A stretch of 64,000 bases of DNA from positions 830,771-894,770 of the forward strand of contig NZ_KZ987724.1 of assembly GCF_003614185.1 (NCBI RefSeq), written 5' to 3'. The translations under genes were made by a program, and so were the position numbers. Source of the DNA: Paenibacillus aceti (GTDB lineage: Bacteria > Bacillota > Bacilli > Paenibacillales > Paenibacillaceae). This document shows, one piece after another, positions 9,500 through 17,921 of the stretch; the stretch's first letter is position 1; every line of letters starts with the position of its first letter. The notes beneath the pieces are model-generated. The model made no database searches and was not told where the DNA came from. It worked only from the letters and a program-made list of their open reading frames with translations.

Positions 9500-10597
9500 A
9501 TGAGTATGGATTTTATCGAAGCCTTGAATGATTTGGAAAGGGAAAAAGGGATCAGCAAAGATATACTATTTGAAGCCATTGAAGCAGCACTGATCTCCAG
9601 CTATAAACGGAATTTTAATACGGCGCAGAACGTTCGTGTAGATATGAATCGCCATACGGGCTCTATCAAAGTGTTCGCGCGTAAGCTCATTGTTGAAGAA
9701 GTTCTCGATCCTCGCACGGAAATTTCACTTCACTCCGCACGCGAGATGAATCCCAACTTTCAGCTGGATGACATCGCAGAGATTGAAGTTACTCCTCGAG
9801 ATTTCGGACGGATTGCAGCGCAAACGGCGAAGCAGGTCGTAACCCAACGCATTCGTGAAGCAGAGCGCGGACTGATCTATAACGCTTTTGTCGAGAAGGA
9901 AGAGGATATCGTTACTGGGATTGTGCAGCGTCAGGATATGCGTAATGTATATGTTGACCTTGGCAAGATCGAGGCCCATCTTCCACTGAACGAATTAATG
10001 CCTGGAGAGAAATTCAAGCACGGTGACCGCATCAAAGCGTATATTACAAAGGTTGAAAATACAACCAAGGGCCCGCAAATTTTGCTGTCCCGCACCCATC
10101 CGGGCTTGCTCAAGCGCTTGTTCGAGCTGGAAGTGCCGGAAATATTCGACGGGGTCGTAGAAATTCGCTCTGTTGCACGCGAGGCGGGATTCCGTTCGAA
10201 GATCGCTGTCTTTTCCCGCAATAGTGAGGTTGACCCGGTCGGTTCCTGCGTAGGTCCTAAGGGTACCCGCGTTCAGACGATCGTAACCGAGCTGCATGGC
10301 GAGAAGATCGACATCGTGCGTTATTCTGATAATATCGAGGAGTATGTAGCCAACGCATTAAGCCCTTCCAAGGTGCTTGAAGTGCAGGTATTCGAGGCTG
10401 AGAAGATGGCTCGCGTCATCGTGCCGGATTACCAGCTTTCCCTGGCCATTGGTATCAAGGGTCAGAATGCTAGGCTCGCTGCCAAGCTGACAGGCTGGAA
10501 GATCGATATTAAGAGTGAGACCCAGGCAGAGGAAGAATTCGGCAGAGAGAGAACCGAGCAGGATGAACTGCCGCAAGACTCCGTATCTATAGACTAG
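9500..10597 (+). CDS. nusA: Transcription termination/antitermination factor NusA
   Basis: NusA binds RNA polymerase and nascent RNA and modulates pausing, termination and antitermination. The 365-residue protein is the short Firmicute form: N-terminal polymerase-binding domain (to ~130), S1 domain (around EEDIVTGIVQRQDMRNVYVDLG), then two KH domains with DPVGSCVGPKGTRVQ and LAIGIKGQNARLAAKLTGW. The C-terminal acidic repeats of proteobacterial NusA are absent, as normal for this phylum. ATG 9500 follows AAAGGGGG; an ATG two codons later is also possible. It sits between rimP and rnpM in the usual order. Confidence 0.98.
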   Translation: MSMDFIEALNDLEREKGISKDILFEAIEAALISSYKRNFNTAQNVRVDMNRHTGSIKVFARKLIVEEVLDPRTEISLHSAREMNPNFQLDDIAEIEVTPRDFGRIAAQTAKQVVTQRIREAERGLIYNAFVEKEEDIVTGIVQRQDMRNVYVDLGKIEAHLPLNELMPGEKFKHGDRIKAYITKVENTTKGPQILLSRTHPGLLKRLFELEVPEIFDGVVEIRSVAREAGFRSKIAVFSRNSEVDPVGSCVGPKGTRVQTIVTELHGEKIDIVRYSDNIEEYVANALSPSKVLEVQVFEAEKMARVIVPDYQLSLAIGIKGQNARLAAKLTGWKIDIKSETQAEEEFGRERTEQDELPQDSVSID

Positions 10598-10677
10598 AGA
10601 CTAGTATTTGATGGAACATAAACAACCTCTTTTGAAGAGAAATAGGCATAACCGGGAGTATGTATGGGGGGCTTGAA

Positions 10678-10995
10678 ATGAAAGCTAAAAAAATACCAAT
10701 GCGCAAATGCGTGGCTTGCCAGCAAATGATGCCCAAGAAATCGTTGATCCGTGTGGTACGTTCACCAGAAGGTGAAGTTTCGATCGATCTGACTGGCAAA
10801 AAATCGGGACGTGGTGCTTATCTTTGCGGACAGGTTGCTTGCTTTAAGCTCGCCCATAAGAACCGCGCGCTGGACCGTGCCTTGAAGGCAACGGTTGGGG
10901 CCGAGGTCTACGAACAGTTGGCCCATGATTTCCTGGCGGTGGAGGATGAATTCCTGCTAAGCCAGGAGCGCGAAGAGGAAGATAGCGATGAGTAA
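10678..10995 (+). CDS. rnpM: RNase P modulator RnpM (YlxR)
   Basis: A small RNA-binding protein of 105 residues, long known as YlxR; the B. subtilis homologue has been described as a modulator of RNase P. It carries the family signature MRKCVACQQMMPKKSLIRVVRSP and the loop GRGAYLCG. The start is ATG 10678, after the G-rich site GGGGGG at 10665-10670; the ATG at 10660 precedes it. The gene overlaps ylxQ by 8 bp, which indicates translational coupling. Confidence 0.93.
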   Translation: MKAKKIPMRKCVACQQMMPKKSLIRVVRSPEGEVSIDLTGKKSGRGAYLCGQVACFKLAHKNRALDRALKATVGAEVYEQLAHDFLAVEDEFLLSQEREEEDSDE

Positions 10996-11311
10996 AATGT
11001 TGTCCCGACTTGGCCTGGCGATGCGGGCTGGCAAGTTAGTGACCGGCGATGAGATCGTAATGAAAACCATCCGGTCCAAGGAGGCCAAGCTGTTTATCGT
11101 TGCGGGGGACGCTTCAAATAATACCCACAAGAAATTCCGCGACAAATGCGGCACATACAAAGTCCCTTTGATCATTGGACCAGGCCGGATCAGCCTGGGT
11201 TCGAGTATAGGAAAGCCGGAACGGGTTGTAATAGCACTGACGGATCAAGGGTTTGCCGATATGATTCGAGAAGAAGTCGAGAAAACGCCGGAGGTGGAGT
11301 ATATTGAGTAA
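10988..11311 (+). CDS. ylxQ: L7Ae-family K-turn RNA-binding protein YlxQ
   Basis: A 107-residue L7Ae/L30e-fold protein that in Bacillus binds kink-turn RNA. Seen in the sequence: the opening [18 protein letters not shown], the core [17 protein letters not shown] and the hydrophobic strand [15 protein letters not shown]. It overlaps rnpM by 8 bp and infB by 8 bp, so these genes are translated in a tightly coupled chain. Confidence 0.93.
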   Translation: MSKMLSRLGLAMRAGKLVTGDEIVMKTIRSKEAKLFIVAGDASNNTHKKFRDKCGTYKVPLIIGPGRISLGSSIGKPERVVIALTDQGFADMIREEVEKTPEVEYIE

Positions 11312-13886
11312 ACAAGAGAACAAAGATAAACTCAGAGTCTATGAATATGCGAAATCACTTAATATGAGCAGCAAGGAAATTATAACGATTCTTAAACGGC
11401 TTAATATCCCGGTTAACAACCATATGAGCGTCATGGAGAATGAATCTGTCACGAAGGTGGAGCAATTCTTCAAGGATATTAAGAGCAACGCTGCAGCCAA
11501 GCGTGAAGGCGGCGGGCGCGCAGAAGCGCCGGCTAAGCAGGCTTCGGTCAGCGTGAAGACGGAGACTGCGAAGAAGGGCTCCGGGCAGCAGGAGCAGGGC
11601 CAAGCCACTGCTTCCAATCAAGCAACAGGCAGTAACAAAAATCAACAGGAAAAGCAGGTAAGCATGAATAATAAAACAAATTCCAACAGACCATCTGCCA
11701 CAGGCAGTAATACAGCATCACAACAACGTTCTAACGGGGGAAGTCAGCAAGGCTCACGCCCGCAACAAGGTTCACGTTCACAGCAGGGGTCACGCCCACA
11801 ACAAAATGCGAACCAACCAGGAAATCGACAAACCGGACGCCCTCAAGGTCAAGCAGGTAGCGGCCAACAACGTAGCAATTCATCACAGCCGGCTCGTAGC
11901 AACTCTACTGCATCTACCCAAGGCAACTCGGGTGGTAAGAAGTTTGAGAAGCCAGCATCCAACGGCAGTGGACAGAATCAGGGTGCCAAGAAGGGCAAAT
12001 TCACGAATAATAACAATAAGTCAAGAGGCTTCGACGACAACCGTCAGGGCGGCTTCAAGAACCGCGGTGGTAAAGGCGGCAGAGGTGGAAGAGGCGGGCA
12101 AAATCAGCCTCCGCGCGAGAAGATCGATAATACACCGAAGAAGATCATTGTACGCGGTACGATGACCGTAGGCGAAGCAGCAAAGCTGTTGCATAAGGAT
12201 GCTTCCGAGGTGATCAAGAAATTAATGCTGCTCGGCGTTATGGCTACGATTAACCAGGAACTGGATATCGATACGATTCTTCTCTTGGCCGGCGACTTCG
12301 GCGTAGAAGTAGAAGTGAAGATTCCGGTTGAGGAAGATCGCTTCGAGACGATCGAGGAAGTGGATGATGAAGCTGATTTGAAGGAACGCCCACCAGTGGT
12401 TACGATTATGGGTCACGTTGACCATGGTAAGACGACGCTGCTTGACGCGATTCGCTCAACGAATGTATCCAGCGGTGAAGCCGGTGGTATTACGCAGCAT
12501 ATCGGGGCATACCAAGTAGAGATCAACGGCAAGAAAATTACATTCCTGGATACCCCGGGTCACGAAGCATTTACAGCGATGCGTGCTCGCGGCGCCCAAT
12601 TGACGGATATCACCATCATCGTCGTCGCTGCGGATGACGGCGTTATGCCACAGACCGTTGAGGCGATTAACCATGCCAAGGCTGCAGGCCTGCCGATTAT
12701 CGTAGCGGTGAACAAAGTCGATAAACCGGAAGCCAACCCGGATAAAGTGAAGCAGGAATTGACCGAGTATGGGCTCGTTCCGGAGGAATGGGGCGGAGAT
12801 ACGATCTTCGTTAATGTCTCGGCTAAACAGAGAATGGGTCTGGAAGACCTGCTCGAAATGATCCTGCTCGTAGCTGAAGTGAATGAATATAAGGCAAATC
12901 CTGATAAACGCGCACGTGGTGCCGTGATCGAGGCTGAGCTGGATAAGAACCGTGGACCGGTTGCTCGAGTGCTCGTTCAGCATGGTACATTTAAGGTGGG
13001 CGACGCTTTCGTAGCGGGGAATTGCTTCGGACGTGTACGGGCGATGGTCAATGATAAAGGACGCCGTATTAAGGAAGCAGGGCCTTCGACACCGATTGAA
13101 ATTACCGGTCTGAACGAAGTTCCACAAGCTGGCGATCCGTTCATGGTGTTCGAGGATGAGCGCAAGGCTCGTTCCATCGCTGACAAGCGTGCGACGACAG
13201 AACGTCAATCCGCGCTTGGTGCGAATACAAGAGTGACGCTCGACGATTTGTTCCGCCACATCAAGGAAGGCGAGATCAAGGATCTGAATGTCATTATCAA
13301 GGCGGACGTTCAAGGTTCAGTCGAAGCACTGAAGGGCTCGCTTGAGAAGATTGAAGTTGAAGGCGTACGAGTGAAGATTATCCATAGTGGTGCCGGAGCT
13401 ATTACTGAGTCGGATATTATTCTGGCAGCGGCATCGAATGCAATCGTTATCGGCTTTAACGTTCGTCCAGATAGTCAGACCAAGGCGACTGCCGAGGAAG
13501 AGAATGTAGATATTAGACTTCATCGCGTTATCTACAATGCGATCGAAGAGATTGAACAGGCGATGAAGGGGATGCTTGATCCGGTCTATAAAGAAGTGGT
13601 TATCGGGCATGCTGAAGTACGCAATACGTTCAAGGTTAGCAAGGTGGGAACGATTGCCGGTTGTATGGTTACTTCCGGGAAGATCACCCGTTCTGCAGAA
13701 GCGCGCTTGATTCGCGATGGTATCGTCGTCTTTGAGGGCAAGATCGATTCCCTCAAACGCTACAAAGATGATGCGAAGGAAGTCGCTCAAGGCTTCGAGT
13801 GCGGGATTACTTTGGATAATTACAATGATGTTAAAGAGGGCGACGTGATCGAAGCATTCGTGATGGAGACCGTCGAACCGAAGTAA
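11304..13886 (+). CDS. infB: Translation initiation factor IF-2
   Basis: GTPase that brings initiator tRNA to the 30S subunit. The 860-residue protein begins with an IF2N module ([21 protein letters not shown]), followed by a low-complexity linker at about residues 65-280 rich in N, Q, G, S and R with tandem [12 protein letters not shown] units, a second IF2N module ([16 protein letters not shown]), the G domain ([33 protein letters not shown]) and domains II-IV. The start is TTG 11304 behind GGAGGTGG and inside ylxQ. The linker is expected to be disordered and variable between strains. Confidence 0.98.
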   Translation: MSKQENKDKLRVYEYAKSLNMSSKEIITILKRLNIPVNNHMSVMENESVTKVEQFFKDIKSNAAAKREGGGRAEAPAKQASVSVKTETAKKGSGQQEQGQATASNQATGSNKNQQEKQVSMNNKTNSNRPSATGSNTASQQRSNGGSQQGSRPQQGSRSQQGSRPQQNANQPGNRQTGRPQGQAGSGQQRSNSSQPARSNSTASTQGNSGGKKFEKPASNGSGQNQGAKKGKFTNNNNKSRGFDDNRQGGFKNRGGKGGRGGRGGQNQPPREKIDNTPKKIIVRGTMTVGEAAKLLHKDASEVIKKLMLLGVMATINQELDIDTILLLAGDFGVEVEVKIPVEEDRFETIEEVDDEADLKERPPVVTIMGHVDHGKTTLLDAIRSTNVSSGEAGGITQHIGAYQVEINGKKITFLDTPGHEAFTAMRARGAQLTDITIIVVAADDGVMPQTVEAINHAKAAGLPIIVAVNKVDKPEANPDKVKQELTEYGLVPEEWGGDTIFVNVSAKQRMGLEDLLEMILLVAEVNEYKANPDKRARGAVIEAELDKNRGPVARVLVQHGTFKVGDAFVAGNCFGRVRAMVNDKGRRIKEAGPSTPIEITGLNEVPQAGDPFMVFEDERKARSIADKRATTERQSALGANTRVTLDDLFRHIKEGEIKDLNVIIKADVQGSVEALKGSLEKIEVEGVRVKIIHSGAGAITESDIILAAASNAIVIGFNVRPDSQTKATAEEENVDIRLHRVIYNAIEEIEQAMKGMLDPVYKEVVIGHAEVRNTFKVSKVGTIAGCMVTSGKITRSAEARLIRDGIVVFEGKIDSLKRYKDDAKEVAQGFECGITLDNYNDVKEGDVIEAFVMETVEPK

Positions 13887-13901
13887 GGTGAGGTGTCATC
13901 A

Positions 13902-14255
13902 ATGGCCAAGAATCGTACCGGCCGGGTAGGCGAAGAAATTAAAAAAGAGCTTAGCGTCCTGATCCAACGGGAACTGAAAGATCCGCGCATCGGGTTTGTT
14001 ACAGTGACCGGTGTCGAGGTGACGAATGATCTATCGCAAGCGAAAGTATATCTTAGCGTATTTGGCGATGAAGAGAAGAAGAAGGATACGCTCAAAGGTC
14101 TGGAGAAAGCGACGGGTTTCCTGCGGACCGAGATAGGCAAGCGGATCAGATTGCGGCATACGCCTGAGCTGATCTTCAAGATTGACGAGTCTATCGCTTA
14201 TGGTAGCCGGATCGAGAAGCTGCTCGATGAAATTTCTGATGAAGATCAAAATTGA
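13902..14255 (+). CDS. rbfA: Ribosome-binding factor A
   Basis: RbfA assists 16S rRNA 5'-end maturation and cold adaptation of the 30S subunit. The 117-residue product has the KH-like core with [21 protein letters not shown] and the C-terminal [24 protein letters not shown] 13902 is preferred over the GTG at 13893 because AAGGTGAGG ends directly before that GTG and is well spaced for the ATG. It lies 15 bp after infB. Confidence 0.96.
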   Translation: MAKNRTGRVGEEIKKELSVLIQRELKDPRIGFVTVTGVEVTNDLSQAKVYLSVFGDEEKKKDTLKGLEKATGFLRTEIGKRIRLRHTPELIFKIDESIAYGSRIEKLLDEISDEDQN

Positions 14256-14272
14256 AAATAGAGGAGACGGCA

Positions 14273-15250
14273 ATGCAAACCAAAGAACGTGAGTTCCAAC
14301 AGGTCAAACAATATCTGATGGAACATGACGATTTCCTGGTCGTAGCGCATATTCAGCCGGATGGAGATGCAGTCAGTTCCACGTTAACGGTGGGCTGGCT
14401 TCTCTCTTGTCTGGGCAAAAATTATACGATGGTCAATGAAGGGCCGATCCCACGGCGCATGAGCTATCTATGGCAGGCTGACCGGATCGTGGATCTGTCG
14501 GCCACGCCGCTAGATACTAAATTCCGGCATGTGATTTGTGTAGATTGCGCGGATTTCAAGCGGGTCGGCAAGACCGCCGAGTATTTTACCGAGGACGCTC
14601 TTATATTGAATATCGACCATCATCCGACGAATGACGCTTATGGCGCTGTTAACTTCATTATCCCTGATGCAGCTGCGACTGCGGAGATTCTGTATGATTT
14701 GCTGAAATATATGGAGATTCCATTGAACTACGAGGTTGCTACAGCGATTTATACCGGATTATTAACTGATACCGGAGGCTTCAGATACTCGAGTACAACG
14801 CCGAAGGTCATGGCGATTGCCTCGGATCTGCTAGAATATAAGGTGGATGGGCCAGGACTGTCCGAGCTGCTGCTTGAGCAGATGACCCTGCCGCAATTGA
14901 AGCTGTTGACGAGGGCGCTCAATGGGCTGCAGATGACGGAGGATGGCAAGATTGGCTGGGTTACAATTACTGACGAGGATATGAGAGCGACCGGAGCGAT
15001 TCATGAGGATCTGGAGGGGATTGTCAATTATCCCCGCAATATCCAAGGTGTTGAAGTCGGGATGTTGTTCAAAGTGATCCATGAGGGTGCGGTTAAGGTT
15101 AGCCTTCGATCTGCCGGCAAGGTAGATGTGGCGCAGGTCGCCCAGAGCTTCGGAGGAGGCGGACATGTCCGCGCGGCTGGAGCAAGGATTGAGGGAGTGC
15201 CTGAGCAGATCGTATCCCGTGTCGTGGAGCAGGTGAAATTACAGCTATGA
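14273..15250 (+). CDS. nrnA: DHH/DHHA1 bifunctional oligoribonuclease / pAp phosphatase NrnA
   Basis: Degrades nanoRNAs and converts 3'-phosphoadenosine 5'-phosphate to AMP. The 325-residue sequence shows the DHH phosphoesterase order: VAHIQPDGDAVSS, ICVDCADF, the DHH triplet in LNIDHHPTND, TGLLTDTGGFRYS, and the DHHA1 substrate loop FGGGGHVRAAG at the end. The start is ATG 14273 behind GAGGAG at 14262; a TTG at 14252 overlaps the rbfA stop but has no good site. It overlaps truB by 4 bp (ATGA). The same operon position is seen in Bacillus (ytqI-type proteins elsewhere), so the symbol is assigned by domain. Confidence 0.9.
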   Translation: MQTKEREFQQVKQYLMEHDDFLVVAHIQPDGDAVSSTLTVGWLLSCLGKNYTMVNEGPIPRRMSYLWQADRIVDLSATPLDTKFRHVICVDCADFKRVGKTAEYFTEDALILNIDHHPTNDAYGAVNFIIPDAAATAEILYDLLKYMEIPLNYEVATAIYTGLLTDTGGFRYSSTTPKVMAIASDLLEYKVDGPGLSELLLEQMTLPQLKLLTRALNGLQMTEDGKIGWVTITDEDMRATGAIHEDLEGIVNYPRNIQGVEVGMLFKVIHEGAVKVSLRSAGKVDVAQVAQSFGGGGHVRAAGARIEGVPEQIVSRVVEQVKLQL

Positions 15251-16170
15251 TACCTTATGAAGGAATACTCCCGATCGCCAAGCCGGTCGGTTTCACCTCG
15301 CATGATGTGGTGGCCAAGGCACGCGGCATCCTCAAGATGAAGCGGATCGGTCATACGGGTACACTGGACCCGGCTGTGACCGGCGTATTGCCGTTATGTC
15401 TGGGCCGGGCGACCAGAATGGTTGAATACCTGCAGGAGCTGCCGAAGGAGTATGAGGCAACGCTGGTACTCGGCATTGCCACGGATACAGAGGATATGAC
15501 AGGAACGGTGATAGAGCGTGAGGAGCAGGTCTCTGTAGATGCAGAGCAGGTATCTGATGTTCTATCACGGTTCATCGGTACGACCTCCCAGATTCCGCCT
15601 ATGTATTCGGCCGTGAAGCAAAACGGCAAGCGCCTCTATGAGCTGGCCCGCGAGGGCAAGGTAGTAGAACGCAAGCCGCGTGAAGTGACGATTCATGAGC
15701 TGGAGCTGCTCTCGTATCAAGCGGATAAACCCTATCCGGAGCTGTCCTTTCGCGTACTGTGCTCCAAAGGCACTTATATCCGCACGCTCTGTGTGGATAT
15801 CGGCAAGGCTCTGGGCGTCCCTGCATCGATGCTAATTCTGAAGCGGACGATGTCAGCAGGAATACGTGAGGAGCATTGCCTCACCTTGGAACAGGTATCT
15901 GAGCATGTTCAGGCCGGAACACTGCAGTCTTGCCTGCTGCCTATCGATCGGGCTGTTCAGCATTTGCCAGCACATACTGTTCAAGAGGAGAAGCTTCAGG
16001 CCGCACTGCAAGGGCAGAGGATATCTCCTTATGCTGTGAAGCCAGCGGCGAAGCGCGGAGACGTGATTCGCTTATATGGCCCCGCGGAGCAATTTTTAGG
16101 TATTTTCCGCGTAGGGGAAGAGACCGGGGCGATTACGCCCGTAAAGGTATTTCTGCCCGATGTGGACTAG
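15247..16170 (+). CDS. truB: tRNA pseudouridine-55 synthase TruB
   Basis: Makes the universal pseudouridine 55 in the T loop of tRNA. The 307-residue protein begins with GILPIAKPVGFTSHDVV, has the catalytic-aspartate segment RIGHTGTLDPAVTGVLPLCLG, the motif YKAvK-like MYSAVKQNGKRLYELAREG and SKGTYIRTLCVDIG, then a C-terminal PUA-like domain. The start overlaps the nrnA stop. A solo copy of the 25-bp box described elsewhere lies between this gene and ribF. Confidence 0.97.
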   Translation: MIPYEGILPIAKPVGFTSHDVVAKARGILKMKRIGHTGTLDPAVTGVLPLCLGRATRMVEYLQELPKEYEATLVLGIATDTEDMTGTVIEREEQVSVDAEQVSDVLSRFIGTTSQIPPMYSAVKQNGKRLYELAREGKVVERKPREVTIHELELLSYQADKPYPELSFRVLCSKGTYIRTLCVDIGKALGVPASMLILKRTMSAGIREEHCLTLEQVSEHVQAGTLQSCLLPIDRAVQHLPAHTVQEEKLQAALQGQRISPYAVKPAAKRGDVIRLYGPAEQFLGIFRVGEETGAITPVKVFLPDVD

Positions 16171-16206
16171 GCTTCCAGCATGTTTTTCGTCTAATGAGGC
16201 TGCGGA

Positions 16207-16231
16207 GTGAGCGATACTCCGTTTCGTTAGA
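16207..16231 (-). repeat. Solo 25-bp box (TAACGAAAC family)
   Basis: On the minus strand this reads TCTAACGAAAC-GGAGT-ATCGCT plus CAC, matching the box consensus TCTAACGAAAC-N5-ATCGTTATT at all of the first 11 positions and most of the right half. The other members are at 27337-27523 and 54149-54335. A local hairpin CGGAGT-7 nt-ACTCCG overlaps it. No second box at the 50-bp spacing is visible here. Confidence 0.6.
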
Positions 16232-16273
16232 GAACTAAGGCTTATAAACCGTGAAATTGCAGGTGAGACAATT

Positions 16274-17221
16274 GTGGAAACAATATACTTGACTTATCCA
16301 TTAACTGAAGAAGAGATAGCTGAGCATGCCAGAACGCAGGTGGTTGCGATCGGTCAATTCGACGGGCTGCATCTGGGCCATGCGAGCGTCATTGAGTCTG
16401 CGGTACGGGTTGCTGCTGAGCAGGGCTTACCTTCCGCTGTCATGACCTTCCATCCTCATCCGAAGGAAGTCATGAAGAAGGGTGACTATGAAGGGTATCT
16501 GACCCCGCCGACGGTAAAAGAGAAGATCATCCGCCAGATGGGTGTCGATTATTTATATATTGTGGAGTTTAATGACGACTTCTCACGTGTAAGCCCGGGG
16601 GATTTTGTCAACGGCATGCTGCTGCCGCTCGGGATTCATACGGCTGTAGTCGGCTTTGATTTCCACTTCGGCTATCGAGGCGAGGGCCACGCGGAGATGC
16701 TGCGTGAGCTAAGCGATTATAAGCTGGGGGTCACGATTGTACCGCCTCTTCGGGTTGAAGGCGACAAGGTCAGCAGCTCAGGCATTCGCCTCGATCTGCA
16801 GGAAGGGAATGTGAAGCAGATCCGGCGTCTGCTCGGCCGCCCATACTCCTTGGCGGGAGTAGTGATGCACGGCGAGAAACGCGGGCGCACGATCGGTTTT
16901 CCTACTGCGAACCTGAAGCTTGATGAGCACTATGTTCTGCCGAGAAAAGGCGTATATGCCGTCCGAGTGAATCATAACGATCAGGTGCTGCAGGGAGTTA
17001 TGAATTTAGGCGTTAAGCCGACCTTCCATGCGGATGAAACTGTTCCATCGATCGAAATCCATCTGCTTGATTTCAACGAGGACTTGTACGGCAAGCCTCT
17101 ATCCGTAGAGCTGATCGATTTCATCCGTGAGGAGCGCAGATTTGCTTCCATCGACGAATTAGTCGCTCAAATCTCTAATGATGCCGGGACGGCGAAGCGA
17201 ATTTTGTCTAACAAGGATTAA
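16274..17221 (+). CDS. ribF: Bifunctional riboflavin kinase / FAD synthetase
   Basis: Phosphorylates riboflavin to FMN and adenylylates FMN to FAD (RibC in B. subtilis). The 315-residue protein has the N-terminal nucleotidyltransferase domain (VAIGQFDGLHLGH, VMTFHPHP, FVNGMLLPLGIHTAVVGFDFHFGY, SSSGIR) and the C-terminal flavokinase domain (GRTIGFPTANL, GVYAVRV, GVMNLGVKPTF, IEIHLLDFNEDLYG). The start is GTG 16274 behind AGGTGAG at 16261. No FMN riboswitch is visible in the 103-bp gap upstream, as expected for a constitutive kinase gene inside this operon. Confidence 0.96.
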   Translation: METIYLTYPLTEEEIAEHARTQVVAIGQFDGLHLGHASVIESAVRVAAEQGLPSAVMTFHPHPKEVMKKGDYEGYLTPPTVKEKIIRQMGVDYLYIVEFNDDFSRVSPGDFVNGMLLPLGIHTAVVGFDFHFGYRGEGHAEMLRELSDYKLGVTIVPPLRVEGDKVSSSGIRLDLQEGNVKQIRRLLGRPYSLAGVVMHGEKRGRTIGFPTANLKLDEHYVLPRKGVYAVRVNHNDQVLQGVMNLGVKPTFHADETVPSIEIHLLDFNEDLYGKPLSVELIDFIREERRFASIDELVAQISNDAGTAKRILSNKD

Positions 17222-17236
17222 CGAGAACAAGCATCA

Positions 17237-17382
17237 TTTACTTTTATCTCTTACCTATGTTATACTGATTTACGTTGCTCATGCAGGTTCTCTTGCATGT
17301 CGACATAAACCTTGGCTTGGTTGTCAGGTCTCACCGTCCGACTACTAGGCTAATGGCGATTTCTGCAAAGGAGGTGGATAGG
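17237..17382 (+). promoter_or_regulatory. rpsO promoter and ~110-nt leader
   Basis: TTTACT (17237-17242), 18 bp, TATACT (17261-17266) gives a start near 17273. The leader contains CATGCA-8 nt-TGCATG at 17280-17299 and ends in the strong site AAAGGAGGTGG. Ribosomal protein S15 represses its own mRNA through structured leaders in several bacteria, including Firmicutes; whether this leader binds S15 is inference. Confidence 0.5.
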
Positions 17383-17652
17383 ATGGCATTAACTCAAGAG
17401 CGTAAACAACAATTGATCGAAGAGTACAAAACTCATGAATCCGATACCGGATCACCAGAGGTACAAATTGCTATCCTCACGGAGAACATCGTGAATTTGA
17501 CGGATCACTTGCGTTCGCACAAGAAGGATCATCATTCCCGTCGCGGTCTTCTGAAGATGGTTGGTCAACGCCGCAAGCTGTTGGCTTACTTGAAGAACAA
17601 AGACGTTAAACGTTACTCCGCGTTGATCGAAAGACTCGGATTGCGTCGTTAA
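17383..17652 (+). CDS. rpsO: 30S ribosomal protein S15
   Basis: Primary binder of the central domain of 16S rRNA. The 89-residue protein is full length, with the conserved blocks [39 protein letters not shown] and [13 protein letters not shown]. The start is ATG 17383 after AAAGGAGGTGG; longer in-frame starts upstream have no ribosome site and would run through the leader. It precedes pnp, the classical rpsO-pnp pair, with a terminator and an extra hairpin between them. Confidence 0.98.
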   Translation: MALTQERKQQLIEEYKTHESDTGSPEVQIAILTENIVNLTDHLRSHKKDHHSRRGLLKMVGQRRKLLAYLKNKDVKRYSALIERLGLRR

Positions 17653-17668
17653 TTTCCTTTGTTTGAGA

Positions 17669-17727
17669 AGCAGCCTGGTAGCCGCCGCGCGCTATTGCAG
17701 CGAATGGTCGCTTCCGGGTTGCTTTTT
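17669..17727 (+). terminator. Terminator after rpsO
   Basis: AGCAGCCTGG pairs (with G-U pairs) with CCGGGTTGCT across a GC-rich loop region, followed by TTTTT. It should separate much rpsO mRNA from pnp. Confidence 0.6.
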
Positions 17728-17783
17728 ACGAAGGAATGTATAATATTTGGTTCGCAAGTATGATGATGCATATCTGTTTGAAG

Positions 17784-17810
17784 ACAAGCTCCGTGAGGAG
17801 CTTTTGTTTT
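17784..17810 (+). terminator. Terminator-like hairpin in the pnp leader
   Basis: AAGCTCC-GTGA-GGAGCTT followed by TTGTTTT. A TATAAT at about 17738 lies upstream without a good -35, so the hairpin may be either a second terminator for rpsO or an attenuator in a pnp leader. PNPase genes are commonly autoregulated at the leader level. Confidence 0.5.
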
Positions 17811-17921
17811 AGGCATAGAATGGGGTATAAAATTTTGTTGCTTTTATGAATTGTATAGAAGCAGGAAATAATGAGAGTTGTAACGAACTTTTATTTGTGA
17901 ATAAGGAGGGATTGGGATTTC

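Noticed and set aside
16171-16273. FMN riboswitch before ribF
   Set aside because: The gap is too short and lacks the RFN core; the gene is the kinase, not the biosynthetic operon.
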